The notes: generated by a model not told the origin, from the sequence alone. Counted from the stretch's first letter, positions 27,304 through 36,817 are shown. The stretch: 64,000 nt of DNA from Streptomyces sp. NBC_01707 (GCF_041438805.1 NZ_CP109190.1:9176001-9240000); one strand, 5' to 3'. A program made the numbers and translations.

Positions 27304-27897
27304 ATGACGCAAGGTGATGGTGAGCTCGACAGCCTGGTACGCCAACGGATCCGGGCGCTGCGGGTGGCGCAGGGCTGGTCGCTCGACGACTTGGCCGCCC
27401 GAGCCCGGCTGAGTCCCTCCACGCTCAGCCGGATCGAGACCGGTCAGCGCCGCCTTGCTCTGGACCAGCTCGTCACCCTCGCCCGAGCCCTGGACACCTC
27501 GCTCGATCAGCTCGTCGAGACGGCCACAGACGATGTCATCTCCAGCCCCATGATCGACGGGGCCCGCCAGCTCATGCGGTGGCCCGTCCGGGCGGACCCG
27601 GGCATGACGGTCGTGCGTCAGCGGATGACGGATCCGCCGCCCGACAGCCCTTCACGTATGCGTGCCCATCCAGGCCACGAATGGCTCGTCGTCCTCTCCG
27701 GCACCGCAATCCTGCTGCTGGGCAACCGCCGCTTTCGCGTGGAGACCAATCAGTCCGCGGAGTTTCCCACCATGCTTCCGCATGCCGTCGGAGCAGAAGG
27801 CGGCCCGTGCGAGATCCTGGGCATCTTCGACCGGGACGCCCGCCGCGGGCACCAAACCGGCGTGAGCGCAGGGGACACCGGCCGTTCGCCGCAGTGA
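27304..27897 (+). CDS. Xre-family regulator with C-terminal cupin domain
   Basis: A 197-residue regulator. Residues about 8-65 form a Xre helix-turn-helix (VRQRIRALRVAQGWSLDDLAARARLSPSTLSRIETGQRRLALDQL). The second half is a small cupin (MRAHPGHEWLVVLSGTAILLLGNRRFRVETNQSAEFPTMLPHAV) likely binding an effector. ATG 27304 lies close to a promoter-like TATAGT, so the mRNA may be almost leaderless. It is followed on the same strand by a methyltransferase, a common pairing in Actinobacteria. Confidence 0.88.
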   Translation: MTQGDGELDSLVRQRIRALRVAQGWSLDDLAARARLSPSTLSRIETGQRRLALDQLVTLARALDTSLDQLVETATDDVISSPMIDGARQLMRWPVRADPGMTVVRQRMTDPPPDSPSRMRAHPGHEWLVVLSGTAILLLGNRRFRVETNQSAEFPTMLPHAVGAEGGPCEILGIFDRDARRGHQTGVSAGDTGRSPQ

Positions 27898-27943
27898 CGG
27901 GAGCGCCGCGAAGCCGCCTTTCCCCGCCGCAGGTCGAGAGCCG

Positions 27944-27988
27944 CTTGCGTATTCGGCAGTCCGAGCAGCCATCGTCTTGCGCATTCGG
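27944..27988. promoter_or_regulatory. Direct repeats before the methyltransferase gene
   Basis: CTTGCGTATTCGG (27944-27956) and CTTGCGCATTCGG (27976-27988) differ at one base and are 32 bp apart. The second is also part of TTGC-N11-GCAA. The motif resembles that at the Xre promoter. Confidence 0.5.
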
Positions 27989-28033
27989 AAAGCAACCGTG
28001 CCGCACACCTCTGATCCTCTTAGCGTGGGTGCC

Positions 28034-28912
28034 ATGACGCACACATCCCCGCATGCGGCGCACGACCACGGCGCGCACTCGGTGCACCAGCACGGACAGC
28101 AGCAGGACGCCGACGACCTGGCGGAGATCCTCGACCTCGATGCGGAAGTGCTCGCGGAGCACATCGCCTCCATCACCGCATGGCTGCCCGTCGAAGCCGC
28201 CCCCCGTTACATCGTGGACCTGGGCAGCGGGACCGGAGCCGGCACCTTCGCACTGCTCAAGCGCTTCCCTGATGCCGAGGTGACCGCCGTCGACACCTCG
28301 ACCAGCCACCATCACCGCCTGCTCGAGAAGGCCAAGTCGGAAGGCCTGGCCGGCCGGGTCCATACCGTTCTGGCCGACCTCGACGCTGCCTGGCCCGATC
28401 TCGGCACGCCCGATCTCGTGTGGGCATCAGCCTCCATGCACCACATGGCCGACCCCGACCGCACCTTGCGCCAGGTTCACGACACACTGGCGCCAGGCGG
28501 GTTGTTCGCCGTCGTCGAACTGGCAGGCTTCCCGCGATTCCTGCCCGAGGACGCCCCGGAAGACCGGCCCGGCCTCGAGGAACGCTGCCATGCCGCACTC
28601 GACCGTCACCATGCCGAACACATGCCGCACCGCGGCGCCGACTGGGGGCCCATGCTGACCGCCGCCGGCTTCACCGTCGAGGGCGAACGCACCATCACCG
28701 TGAACCTCGGCCCGCCCCACACCGAGGCGGTCGGCCGCTATGCACTCGGCGGCCTGCGCCGCATGCGCGGCAGCGTCGCCGAGGCGCTGACGGTCGAAGA
28801 CCTGACCGCTCTCGACCAGTTGCTCGACACCGACAGCCCTCGCAGCATTCTGCGCCGCGACGACCTGACGGTGCGTACCGAGCGCACCGTATGGGCAGCA
28901 CGACGTACCTGA
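28034..28912 (+). CDS. Class I SAM-dependent methyltransferase
   Basis: A 292-residue methyltransferase with a His-rich start (HTSPHAAHDHGAHSVHQHGQQQ), motif I YIVDLGSGTGAGTFALL (residues about 60-75), motif II VTAVDTSTSHHHRLLEKAK, and the late DLVWASASMHHMADPDRTLRQVHDTLAPGGLFAVVEL. ATG 28034 is used. The His-rich leader could bind metal. It probably belongs to the regulon of the preceding Xre-cupin protein, because the two promoters share a motif. The substrate is unknown. Confidence 0.87.
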   Translation: MTHTSPHAAHDHGAHSVHQHGQQQDADDLAEILDLDAEVLAEHIASITAWLPVEAAPRYIVDLGSGTGAGTFALLKRFPDAEVTAVDTSTSHHHRLLEKAKSEGLAGRVHTVLADLDAAWPDLGTPDLVWASASMHHMADPDRTLRQVHDTLAPGGLFAVVELAGFPRFLPEDAPEDRPGLEERCHAALDRHHAEHMPHRGADWGPMLTAAGFTVEGERTITVNLGPPHTEAVGRYALGGLRRMRGSVAEALTVEDLTALDQLLDTDSPRSILRRDDLTVRTERTVWAARRT

Positions 28913-29052
28913 CCGGGCATGCGGCGGAAGCGACTACGGTCGGCACGTCGGCGCCGGAGTCTGCGCGGCCTGCGGGATTCAGGAGATGGTCGCCTGCGTC
29001 GCCGCGCAGCACGGGCCGGTCGGTCACGGGCGTGCCTGCGAAGGCGGGGTGA

Positions 29053-29180
29053 GAGGGGCAGAGCTTTCCGCTGCCGGCGCTCAGTCCCGAGCGCCAGTAG
29101 CGCTGCAGGATCAGGAATGCGAGGACCAGCGGGAGGACGGATCTCAGTGCGCCCGTGATGGTGATGTTGTAGTGGAGCTG
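29053..29180 (-). pseudogene. Sugar ABC transporter permease, C-terminal relic
   Basis: The minus strand encodes QLHYNITITGALRSVLPLVLAFLILQRYWRSGLSAGSGK, which matches the last membrane helix and C-terminal tail of MalG-type permeases (FLxLQRYWRSGLTAGxVK). The rest of the gene is missing and the frame runs on past the normal end. Confidence 0.6.
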
Positions 29181-29331
29181 CTGCGGCTGGTGAGCGTCCC
29201 GTCCGCAGGGGTGTTCGGCCAGATCCTGCGTCTTCGGCTGCGCCAGGAATTCCTGTGCTGCGACGACTCACGACTCGATGGACCTTGCGAGAGCCCGATG
29301 AGGGTGAACAGAGGGAGGTGCCGTTGCGCGC

Positions 29332-29631
29332 GATCCACTGCTGGAGGCACGAGACATCGTCAAGAGATCCGGCCACGTCGAAGCAGTACGAAGAGCGGAC
29401 TTCGCCGTCCACGAGGGAGAGATCGCCGAGCTGATCGACGACAACGACGTCAGGACGAAGGCGGAGGTGCTGCTCGACGGCGCGTCCATGCGGTTCGACT
29501 CACGGGAAGAAGCCCGGGCCGGAGGTGCGGAATCCGTCCACCAGGACCTGGCGAGCCGCGGTGATCAGGACGACCGGGCCGAGTGTCTCACTCCAGCCCT
29601 TCTCGTCCGGCATGTACACACAACCGCTTGA
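29332..29631 (+). pseudogene. Sugar ABC transporter ATPase (RbsA/MglA type), decayed 5' fragment
   Basis: The frame reads DPLLEARDIVKRSGHVEAVRRADFAVHEGEIAELIDDND, then VRTKAEVLLDGASMRFDSREEARAGGAESVHQDL. This aligns with the start of ribose-type ATPases (LEARGIVKRFGHVEAL, HEGEVxALIGDNGAGKST, DGxxVRFDSPxDARxAGVExVYQDL), but the Walker A and the following 15 or so residues are deleted and the protein stops at 29631. It cannot bind ATP and is a relic. Confidence 0.65.
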
Positions 29632-29696
29632 TCACTCCCGCGGGACGGCGGGGCCAGGGCGGGGGTTGACGCGTGCCATGCTGGAACTTCCGGTTC

Positions 29697-32009
29697 ATGG
29701 TGGCGAGCGTGGAAAGCGGCAGGGTGAGGACAGTGACACGGGCGAGCCGGACGAGGATCTGGGACCGGTTCTCGGCCTCCGATCCCGGATTGTTGCGGCT
29801 GATGGCCGGCCTGCGGACGGTCGGCGCCATCGCGCTCACGCTCGCGGCCCTGGCGCTGCTCGAGGCCGATGTGAGCCATATGGTGGCCGGTGCCATCTCC
29901 GCCATGGTCGCGACCTTCGCCATCAAGGAGAAGCAGCGGCGTGGACAGGCCATCACCCTTGCGCTCGGCCTGCCCGTGGCGCTCGTGGCGATGTCACTGG
30001 GAGCGCTGTTGAGCACCGAGGTCGTCGCGGGCGACCTCGTTTTCCTCGCCTTGATCTTCGCGGCGGTCTACAGCCGCCGGTTCGGTGACCGCGGTACCGC
30101 CCTGGGGCTCATCGGGTTTCAGATCTACTTCGTGTCCCTGTTCGTCAGGGCCACGGTGTCTGCGCTGCCGGGGCTGTGCGCGACATTGGTCGTCGCGTTC
30201 GTCTGCAGCGCGGTCGTGCGATTCGGCCTGGTCGTCGAGACGCCCGAACGTATTCTGCTGCGACTGCGCGAGGCATTCCGTGCCCGACTCGCCCAATTGG
30301 TGGCCGCCCAGATAGAGTTGCTCGTCGCCGGGCCGGACCACGTCGAGAAGGCGTTGGAGGACGCACGCCGGTACACCGCGCGCCTCCATCAGAGCGCGAT
30401 GATGATCCAGGGGCGGCTGGAGGAGGGCACCAGCGACAGAGCCACCGCCTTGCTCGTCCAGCGTCGTGTCGCCGACGCCGAGATCGCCGCCGAGCGGCTC
30501 GGTGTCCTCGTCCTCACCGCGCGCAGCTCCGAGCGCGCCGATACGCTCACGCTTCATCTGCCGCACGCGCCGGCACCGGCGCCCGGTAACCAGCTGCGGA
30601 CACAGGACGACGTCACCGCGACGTTGCGTCGTGATCTCAACGCGTTGCGCCTGCTCGTCGCGCGCCCGGCGTCGAACAATCGCGGTGCGGCGGTGGCCCA
30701 CCTGCGAAACCGGCTGCTCGGCTATCGGGACGAGGAGAATCTGCCGCGCGCCCCGGCTGCCGTCCAGGACGTCTTCCGTGGCATCGGGGAGGCGGCGCGC
30801 GGTGTCATGGGCCTGCGGCTGGCCCTCGACGGGCCCCAGGACGAGTCCGACGACACGCCCACGACGACACGTTCGCGTGAGGAACTGGAGGCCGAGGACA
30901 TCGCCATCGCGCAGGCCGAGGAGACCGATGCCGACGAGGATGTCCGCAAGGGACTTGAGCGTCCCACGACGCGTGCCGCGGTCCAGGTGTCGGTGGGTTC
31001 GGCGCTGGCCATCGTGGGCGGGGAGTTCCTCTCCAGTCAGCGCTGGTACTGGGCCGTGCTGACCTGCTGGGTCGTCTTCCTGAACACGGCGTCCACCGGA
31101 GAGATCCTGGTCAAGGGCTATCGGCGCCTGCTGGGTACGGTTCTCGGCGTCGTCGCTGGTGTCGGCCTGGCTGGGCTGGTGGGCCACCACACCTGGACGG
31201 CGTTCGCACTCGTGCTGCTGTTCGTCTTCGCCATGTTCTTCACCGCGCCGCTGTCGTACGCCCTGATGTCCTTCTTCGTCACGGCGGCACTGGGGTTGCT
31301 GTACACCCTGCTCAACACCTACAGCTCCGCGGTGCTCGTCCTGCGCATCGAGGAGACGGCGCTCGGCGCCGCCTGTGGCGTGATCGCGGCGGCCGTGATC
31401 CTGCCGGTGCACACCGATCGCCGTACCGACGAACTCCTCGGCACGGTGCTGACCAGGCTCGGTGCAGTCACCGATGCCGCGGTGGAGCAGCTGAGCGGTG
31501 GGGTCGCGCGCGATCTGCTGGACATGGCCCGGGAGCTCGATACGGCCATGGAGGATCTGCGGTCCTCCACGCAGCCGTTGACCCACCCGATCACCCCGCT
31601 GCGGACCCGCCGCCAGACCGCTCGCTACGTCGTGGCGCTGCTGGAGACGTGCGCCTACCACGCGCGTTCTCTTGCGGCTACGGCCGAACTCCTTCCGAAC
31701 AGCAAGAGCGTTGCCGCGGACCCTCTCCTGAAAGGGGCAGGCCGACGCATCGCCCACAACATCGACGTCCTTGTCGCGCGTGTCGAGGACGACGACAGCG
31801 ACGGCGTGGTGGAGACCGGCGCGAGCCTGGCCTCCATGCTGGAGACGGACACGCCCGGCACCCCCCGGCACGACCGTGTCACGGACCGAGTCCTGCGGCA
31901 TCTGCAACGCCTGGACGAAGGGTTGATCGGCCTGGCCCGCCCCCTCGGGGTGGTCTCGGCCGCAACATCCGACCGGGCGTCGTCCAGAGGCGGGGGCGGG
32001 GGCGCGTAG
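29697..32009 (+). CDS. FUSC-family membrane protein (aromatic acid exporter-like)
   Basis: A protein of about 770 residues with two six-helix membrane blocks, one at about residues 30-180 and one at about 430-570 (SVGSALAIVGGEFLSSQRWYWAVLTCWVVFLNTASTGEILVKGYRRLLGTVLGVVAGVGLAGLVG), and cytosolic helical regions between and after them. This is the FUSC/YccS/AaeB-like layout linked to export of aromatic acids. The TGEILVKGYRRLLGTVLG motif is the FUSC signature. The start is uncertain: ATG 29697 is given, but GTG 29724 or 29733 is possible. Confidence 0.85.
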   Translation: MVASVESGRVRTVTRASRTRIWDRFSASDPGLLRLMAGLRTVGAIALTLAALALLEADVSHMVAGAISAMVATFAIKEKQRRGQAITLALGLPVALVAMSLGALLSTEVVAGDLVFLALIFAAVYSRRFGDRGTALGLIGFQIYFVSLFVRATVSALPGLCATLVVAFVCSAVVRFGLVVETPERILLRLREAFRARLAQLVAAQIELLVAGPDHVEKALEDARRYTARLHQSAMMIQGRLEEGTSDRATALLVQRRVADAEIAAERLGVLVLTARSSERADTLTLHLPHAPAPAPGNQLRTQDDVTATLRRDLNALRLLVARPASNNRGAAVAHLRNRLLGYRDEENLPRAPAAVQDVFRGIGEAARGVMGLRLALDGPQDESDDTPTTTRSREELEAEDIAIAQAEETDADEDVRKGLERPTTRAAVQVSVGSALAIVGGEFLSSQRWYWAVLTCWVVFLNTASTGEILVKGYRRLLGTVLGVVAGVGLAGLVGHHTWTAFALVLLFVFAMFFTAPLSYALMSFFVTAALGLLYTLLNTYSSAVLVLRIEETALGAACGVIAAAVILPVHTDRRTDELLGTVLTRLGAVTDAAVEQLSGGVARDLLDMARELDTAMEDLRSSTQPLTHPITPLRTRRQTARYVVALLETCAYHARSLAATAELLPNSKSVAADPLLKGAGRRIAHNIDVLVARVEDDDSDGVVETGASLASMLETDTPGTPRHDRVTDRVLRHLQRLDEGLIGLARPLGVVSAATSDRASSRGGGGGA

Positions 32010-32179
32010 CCGGGCCGGCGTCGTGGCGTTCAGCCCACGTTCGACGGAAGCCGGGGGGCAGCTCCGTGACCGAGGCGACGCGTCTGCGGCTTTGTGACGG
32101 GAAGGGCGTCGTCGAAGGCGGCGGCTTCTTTGGGGACGCGTCGACCGGTCCCGGCGGAAATCGCGCATCGGATCCCGTC

Positions 32180-33055
32180 TCAGGTCGCGTCCTGTGTCGC
32201 GAAGCCGTCTCGCCACGTCTCATGTTCCGGTTGCCATCCGCGGGAGCGTGCCAGGGCGTTGGACGCTCCCCTTGCCCAGCTCTGCCGTCCTGATGTGGCT
32301 TCCGGAGTGGGTACGCCGAGAGCTTCGGCCAGGACGGGCAGCCACTGGCGCCCCTGCGCCGGCTCGTCGTCCACGATGTTGACAGGGCCGGACGGCCAGT
32401 CGAGGGCCGCGACGGTAGCTCTTGCGGCATCGGCCACGTGGACGAACGAGGTGACCGAACGGTCCGCCTCAAGGTATGCGAGCAGACGCGCGGTCGAGTC
32501 ACCTGCCAGGGCAGCGGCAACGGCGCCGCCGGGCGCGTACCAGGTGCCGGGTCCGTACAGGATGCCGTACCGCAGCGCCACGGAGGTCTCCAGCTCGGCC
32601 GCGGTTTCTTCCAGCGCCTGGATGCCCTCCACCATTCCCCCTCGCGGCTGCGCCGCCCCGATGTCGAGCGGGACGGTCTCGTCGGCCGGGGCCTCTCCCG
32701 GTGCGTACGCCCAGGAGATGGATTGGGCGACGATCCTTCCCACCCCGGCGGACTCGGCCGCGTCGACCAGGTTGCGTGTCCCCTCCCGGCGCAGCCGGTT
32801 GGTCGCTTCCCCGTCCGCGTCCGACAGGGCGGTGAGCTGGTGGATCACGGCATCCGGTGCGGTTGCCGCCATCACCTGCAGCAGACCGTTTCTGTCCAAG
32901 GCGTCGGCCTGGACGGCTGAGGCGCCCTGGCGTCGCACGCGTTCGGCTCCTGCAGGCGTACGGGAGAGTCCTGTGACCTGATGTCCTGCGTCCAGCAGCA
33001 GGGGGACGAGCAGTCGGCCGACGGCGCCGGTGGCGCCCGCGATCAAGATGCGCAT
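32180..33055 (-). CDS. NAD(P)-dependent extended-SDR epimerase/reductase
   Basis: A 291-residue Rossmann-fold protein with N-terminal GATGAVG in MRILIAGATGAVGRLLVPLLLDAGHQVTGLSR, then VIHQLTAL and RNLVDAAESAGVGRIVAQSISWAYAPG. A YGILYGPGTWYAPGG segment is typical of NAD-dependent epimerase/dehydratase-like proteins. ATG 33055 is used. The substrate is unknown. Confidence 0.85.
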   Translation of the reverse strand: MRILIAGATGAVGRLLVPLLLDAGHQVTGLSRTPAGAERVRRQGASAVQADALDRNGLLQVMAATAPDAVIHQLTALSDADGEATNRLRREGTRNLVDAAESAGVGRIVAQSISWAYAPGEAPADETVPLDIGAAQPRGGMVEGIQALEETAAELETSVALRYGILYGPGTWYAPGGAVAAALAGDSTARLLAYLEADRSVTSFVHVADAARATVAALDWPSGPVNIVDDEPAQGRQWLPVLAEALGVPTPEATSGRQSWARGASNALARSRGWQPEHETWRDGFATQDAT

Positions 33056-33148
33056 GGGGATCAGTCCTTCGTTCGGTTCGGGAATCCCTCTCACAGGGGA
33101 GGCGGCGCAGAGGGGCAAGAGCTTTATGAGGAATCATGAAGTCGTTGA

Positions 33149-34078
33149 TCAGCCCGGGTTTCGGCCTCCGCCTCGGGTACCGCCTCCGTCAGCTTGTCGC
33201 CCAGCTGCGGTGGACGGGTGATGCCGTACTTGAAGGTCCGGATGTCGTTCACCCGGATGCAGGGCAGTTGTATCGCGCTTACCACGAGTCCGATCGGCAG
33301 GCGGCTCGGCAGCGACAGCGTGCCCGGGAGCGACTCCCCGAACTCTGCGTGTCAGCGGCCGGCGCCGGCTGAGCAAGCGGTACAGCCAGGCCCCCAGGAC
33401 CGCTCCCAGGACCGGCGCGACCAGGTAGATCCAGAGATCAGTGCTCTGCCCGGCGAGTGCGGCAGGGCCGAACTGGCGGGCGGGGTTGATCGAGCCGCCG
33501 CTGCGGGGGCCCAGGACAGCGATCACCAGGGCGACGGACAGCCCGATGACGTACGGCACCAGGCGTGCGTGACGGGCATGGGTCATGGTGAATCCGACAG
33601 CGACGATGATGATCGTCATGCTGCCCGCCTCGGCTACGAAGACGGACGTGGGCTGCCATGTGGGTGCGGGCACGATCGCCGCGTAGTCCACCGACGGAAG
33701 CGAGGCCGCGGGCCCCCACACCAAGCGGCCAAGACCCGTCCCCGCCGCGGACCCGGCGAGTTGGGCCAGTGCGTAGGGCACGACGTTGCGCCCGGGGAAG
33801 GCGCCCATGAGCCACAGGGAGACCGTCACGGCGGGATTCAGGTGGCCCCCACTGCGTCGGCCGGGCGGGCTGAAAATCAGCCCGGTGAGGATGGCCCCGC
33901 TGAGGATGCCGATGACGGCGAGCGCGGCGTCGAGGTCGCCCACGTAGAGCGCGGAGTCCGGGTCGCGCAGCCACCTGACGACCGTCACCGCCAGGAACAG
34001 CAGGACGGTGGTGAGTGCGAACTCGTCGGCGGCACGCGCCAGGCGCGGAGGAGGTGACAGAGAAGTGACGGTACTCAC
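33149..34078 (-). CDS. MIP/aquaporin family channel
   Basis: A 309-residue channel with six membrane segments and both NPA boxes, GGHLNPAVTVSLW and GGSINPARQFGPAAL. The second Asn-Pro-Ala is followed by Arg as in all MIPs. The start is GTG 34078 behind AGGAGA. After the last helix (LGAWLYRLLSRRRPLTRR) there is an unusual polar tail of about 55 residues without similarity, perhaps from stop-codon loss. The water or glycerol preference is not decided. Confidence 0.85.
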   Translation of the reverse strand: MSTVTSLSPPPRLARAADEFALTTVLLFLAVTVVRWLRDPDSALYVGDLDAALAVIGILSGAILTGLIFSPPGRRSGGHLNPAVTVSLWLMGAFPGRNVVPYALAQLAGSAAGTGLGRLVWGPAASLPSVDYAAIVPAPTWQPTSVFVAEAGSMTIIIVAVGFTMTHARHARLVPYVIGLSVALVIAVLGPRSGGSINPARQFGPAALAGQSTDLWIYLVAPVLGAVLGAWLYRLLSRRRPLTRRVRGVAPGHAVAAEPPADRTRGKRDTTALHPGERHPDLQVRHHPSTAAGRQADGGGTRGGGRNPG

Positions 34079-34171
34079 CAAAATCTCCTGGTGTGGGCCT
34101 GCCCGAAGCAGGAGCGGAGCCGGGGCGGTGCCGAACAGCGGGCCCGGTCGTCCCGGACCCGCTCCGACCTG

Positions 34172-34672
34172 TCAGCCGGCGGGGGTGTAGTGGCCGGGGA
34201 CGAGGCGGGTGGAGACGCCGAAGCGGTTCCATGCGTTGATCGTGGTGATCGCGACGATGAGGCGGGCCAGCTCGCTCCCGCTGAACTCCGCCGCGGCCCG
34301 CGCGTACACCTCGTCCGGCACGAACCCGTCCGTGAGCACGGTGACCGCCTCGGTCAGCTCGATCGCCGCGACCTCCTTGGCGGTGTAGAAGTGCCTCGAC
34401 TCCCGCCAGGCGTCGAGCTGGAAGATCCGCTCCGCGGACTCGCCTGCCGCAAGCGCATCCTTGCTGTGCATGTCCAGGCAGAAGGCGCAGTGATTGATCT
34501 GAGAGGCGCGGATCTTGACCAGGTTCAGCAGGACGGGATCGATTCCCTGCTTCGCCGCCGTGTCGAGGCGAATCATGGCCTTGAACGCCTCCGGGGCGAG
34601 TTTCGTCCAGTCCAGTCGGGGTGCGTGTTCGGGAAGACGTTCCGGGCTCTCGTGTGCTTCGTTCGTGTTCAT
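34172..34672 (-). CDS. Carboxymuconolactone decarboxylase/AhpD-family protein
   Basis: A 166-residue AhpD-like alkylhydroperoxidase-fold protein with the redox motif NHCAFCLDMH (Cys62, Cys65, His nearby). Conserved RASQINHCAFC and AVTVLTDGFVPDEVY segments are present. ATG 34672 is chosen because it leaves a 47-base space to the divergent MocR regulator, which probably controls it. Peroxidase activity is inferred from the motif. Confidence 0.85.
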   Translation of the reverse strand: MNTNEAHESPERLPEHAPRLDWTKLAPEAFKAMIRLDTAAKQGIDPVLLNLVKIRASQINHCAFCLDMHSKDALAAGESAERIFQLDAWRESRHFYTAKEVAAIELTEAVTVLTDGFVPDEVYARAAAEFSGSELARLIVAITTINAWNRFGVSTRLVPGHYTPAG

Positions 34673-34719
34673 GGCTGCAACGCTACGCATCCAGTGGCAC
34701 TGAAGTAGGGTCCATTTCT

Positions 34720-36171
34720 GTGACAGATTCACAGACCAATTCAGAGACCGGTCCGCCCTCCGAACCCGGCACCGACCTCCATCTGGAACTGCGCGGACCC
34801 GGGCTGCGCGCCGGGCTGACGAACGCCCTCCGGGACGCCGTGCGTACGGGGCGGTTGGCTCCCGGCACCCGGCTGCCACCATCCCGCTCGCTCGCCGCCG
34901 ATCTCGGTGTCTCCCGCAACACCGTGACCGACTCCTACGCCGAACTCGTCGCGGAGGGCTGGCTCACCGCCCAACAGGGATCGGGGACCCGGGTGGCCAA
35001 GCGGGCCGAACCGCGCCGGGCGAGACCCGCCGCCTCCCGCGCGCAGCCGGCCCGGAAACGCCCCATGTACGGCCTGCAGCCAGGTTCACCGGACCTTGCG
35101 AACTTCCCCCGCACGCAGTGGCTCACCGCTGCCCGCCGCGCCCTGACCTCGGCACCGCACGACGCCCTCGGCTACGGCGACGCCCTCGGCCAGATCCGAC
35201 TGCGCACCGCCCTCGCGGACTATCTGGCGCGTGCCCGCGGGGTGTACGCCGAGCCGGAACGGATCGTGATCTGCTCCGGCTTCCACCACGGGCTCGCGTT
35301 GATGGCACGGGCGCTCGGCGCACGACAGGTCCGGGCGGTGGCCGTCGAAGCGTACGGACTCGACCTCTATCGCGACCTGCTGACCGGCGCCGGTCTGCGT
35401 ACCACGCCCGTCCACGTCGACGAATACGGCGCGCGCACCGACGACTTGGCGCGATTGGACGGCATCGGCGCAGTACTGATGACACCCGCCCACCAGTACC
35501 CGACGGGGGTCGCGCTGCGCCCGGACCGTCGCACGGCGGCTGTCGAATGGGCGCGGCGCACCGGTGGGCTGATCCTTGAGGACGATTACGACGGGGAGTT
35601 CAGATACGACCGTCAGCCGGTGGGCGCCCTGCAGGGACTCGACCCCGACCGGGTGGTGTACTTCGGCTCGGCCAGCAAGTCACTGGCGCCCGGGGTTCGG
35701 CTCGGCTGGATGGTCCTGCCGCAGGAACTCGTCCCGGACATCGTTGCGGCCAAGGGGTACGGCGACTACATGTCGAGTGCGTTGGAGCAGCTGACGCTCG
35801 CGGAGTTCCTGACGTCGGGCGCGTACGACCGTCATGTGCGCTCGATGCGGCTGCACTACCGGCGCCGTCGCGAACAACTGGTCACGGCTCTGGCCCGGAG
35901 AGCCCCTCACGTCCGCGTGACCGGCATGGCTGCCGGGCTGCAAGCGGTCCTCGAACTCCCGAACGGGACGGAGCAGTCGGTCACTCAGGCGGCAGCGCGG
36001 CAGGGCCTCGCCGTCAGCGGGCTCGCCGAGTTCCGCTACGAAGTGCCCGAGTCCGGCCGGCGGCTGCCCGAACAGGACGCACTCGTGGTGAACTACGCGG
36101 CGCCCTCGGACAGTGCGTGGACGGGTGCGCTGGACACATTGTGCAGGGTGATGCCCCGGGCGCAGGGTTGA
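34720..36171 (+). CDS. MocR/PdxR-type regulator (GntR HTH fused to aminotransferase-like domain)
   Basis: A 483-residue MocR-family protein. The N-terminal GntR winged helix (GLTNALRDAVRTGRLAPGTRLPPSRSLAADLGVSRNTVTDSYAELVAEGWL, residues about 25-75) is followed by a fold type I aminotransferase-like domain. PLP-binding Lys320 lies in YFGSASKSLAPGVRLGW. GTG 34720 lies close behind a TAGGGT box, so translation may be leaderless. It is divergent from the AhpD-like gene, which is its likely target. It differs from true PdxR only by context. Confidence 0.88.
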   Translation: MTDSQTNSETGPPSEPGTDLHLELRGPGLRAGLTNALRDAVRTGRLAPGTRLPPSRSLAADLGVSRNTVTDSYAELVAEGWLTAQQGSGTRVAKRAEPRRARPAASRAQPARKRPMYGLQPGSPDLANFPRTQWLTAARRALTSAPHDALGYGDALGQIRLRTALADYLARARGVYAEPERIVICSGFHHGLALMARALGARQVRAVAVEAYGLDLYRDLLTGAGLRTTPVHVDEYGARTDDLARLDGIGAVLMTPAHQYPTGVALRPDRRTAAVEWARRTGGLILEDDYDGEFRYDRQPVGALQGLDPDRVVYFGSASKSLAPGVRLGWMVLPQELVPDIVAAKGYGDYMSSALEQLTLAEFLTSGAYDRHVRSMRLHYRRRREQLVTALARRAPHVRVTGMAAGLQAVLELPNGTEQSVTQAAARQGLAVSGLAEFRYEVPESGRRLPEQDALVVNYAAPSDSAWTGALDTLCRVMPRAQG

Positions 36172-36253
36172 TGCGTGGGCAGGGCCACCGCTGCGCCGCT
36201 ACCGGAACCGGCCCTTGTGCATCAGGGGAGTGGGAATCACCGCCGTGGTCGAC

Positions 36254-36817
36254 TCACCGCGATCCGACGGATCGCTCCAGGTGGGCGAAGGCGTCGGCAG
36301 CCGTGCAGGCGGGGAAGAGCAACTTGTTCAGGGGCACCGGCAAGAATCCTTCCTCTTCCATACGGCGGAGTTGGAGTGAGAGACCGTCGTAGAAGCCTGC
36401 CGTGTTCAGCAGCACCACCGGCTTGTCGTGCAGGCCGTGCTTCTTCAGCTCCAGGATCTCGGTCACCTCGTCCAGCGTGCCCAGGCCACCCGCCATCACG
36501 ACCACCGCGTCCGCGCGGGCGAGCAGCAGGGCCTTCCGTTCGGCGAGATCATCGGCGAACACCATCTCGTCGGCGTCTCGCCTGGCCCACTTCTGAAGAA
36601 AGGTGACCGAGACCCCTACGAGCCGCCCTCCGCTCTCCCGCACCCCATCGGCGACGACCTTCATCAGCCCGGTGTCCGACCCACCCCACACCAAGGTGTG
36701 ACCGCCCTTGCCGAGCAGCTCCGCCAGTTCGCGGGCCGGCCGGGTGTAGTGCTCGTCGAGGTCTGCGGCGGAGAGGAATACACAGATCTTCATCGTGGTG
36801 GGCGCTGCTGTCGTCAT
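36254..36817 (-). CDS. LOG family protein (TIGR00730, cytokinin-type phosphoribohydrolase)
   Basis: A 187-residue Rossmann-like protein of the LOG family. Key motifs are VWGGSDTGLMKVVADGVRESGGRLVGV and MAGGLGTLDEVTEILELKKHGLHDKPVVLLNTAGFYD. The canonical PGGxGTxxE is here AGGLGTLDE, so the first Pro is replaced by Ala. Catalytic Arg and Glu residues appear retained. The family hydrolyses nucleoside 5'-monophosphates. ATG 36817 is used. Confidence 0.87.
   Translation of the reverse strand: MTTAAPTTMKICVFLSAADLDEHYTRPARELAELLGKGGHTLVWGGSDTGLMKVVADGVRESGGRLVGVSVTFLQKWARRDADEMVFADDLAERKALLLARADAVVVMAGGLGTLDEVTEILELKKHGLHDKPVVLLNTAGFYDGLSLQLRRMEEEGFLPVPLNKLLFPACTAADAFAHLERSVGSR

Noticed and set aside
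29994..32216. Long open frame (740 codons) antisense to the FUSC gene
   Set aside because: No domain, biased composition, and it lies opposite a clear membrane protein gene.
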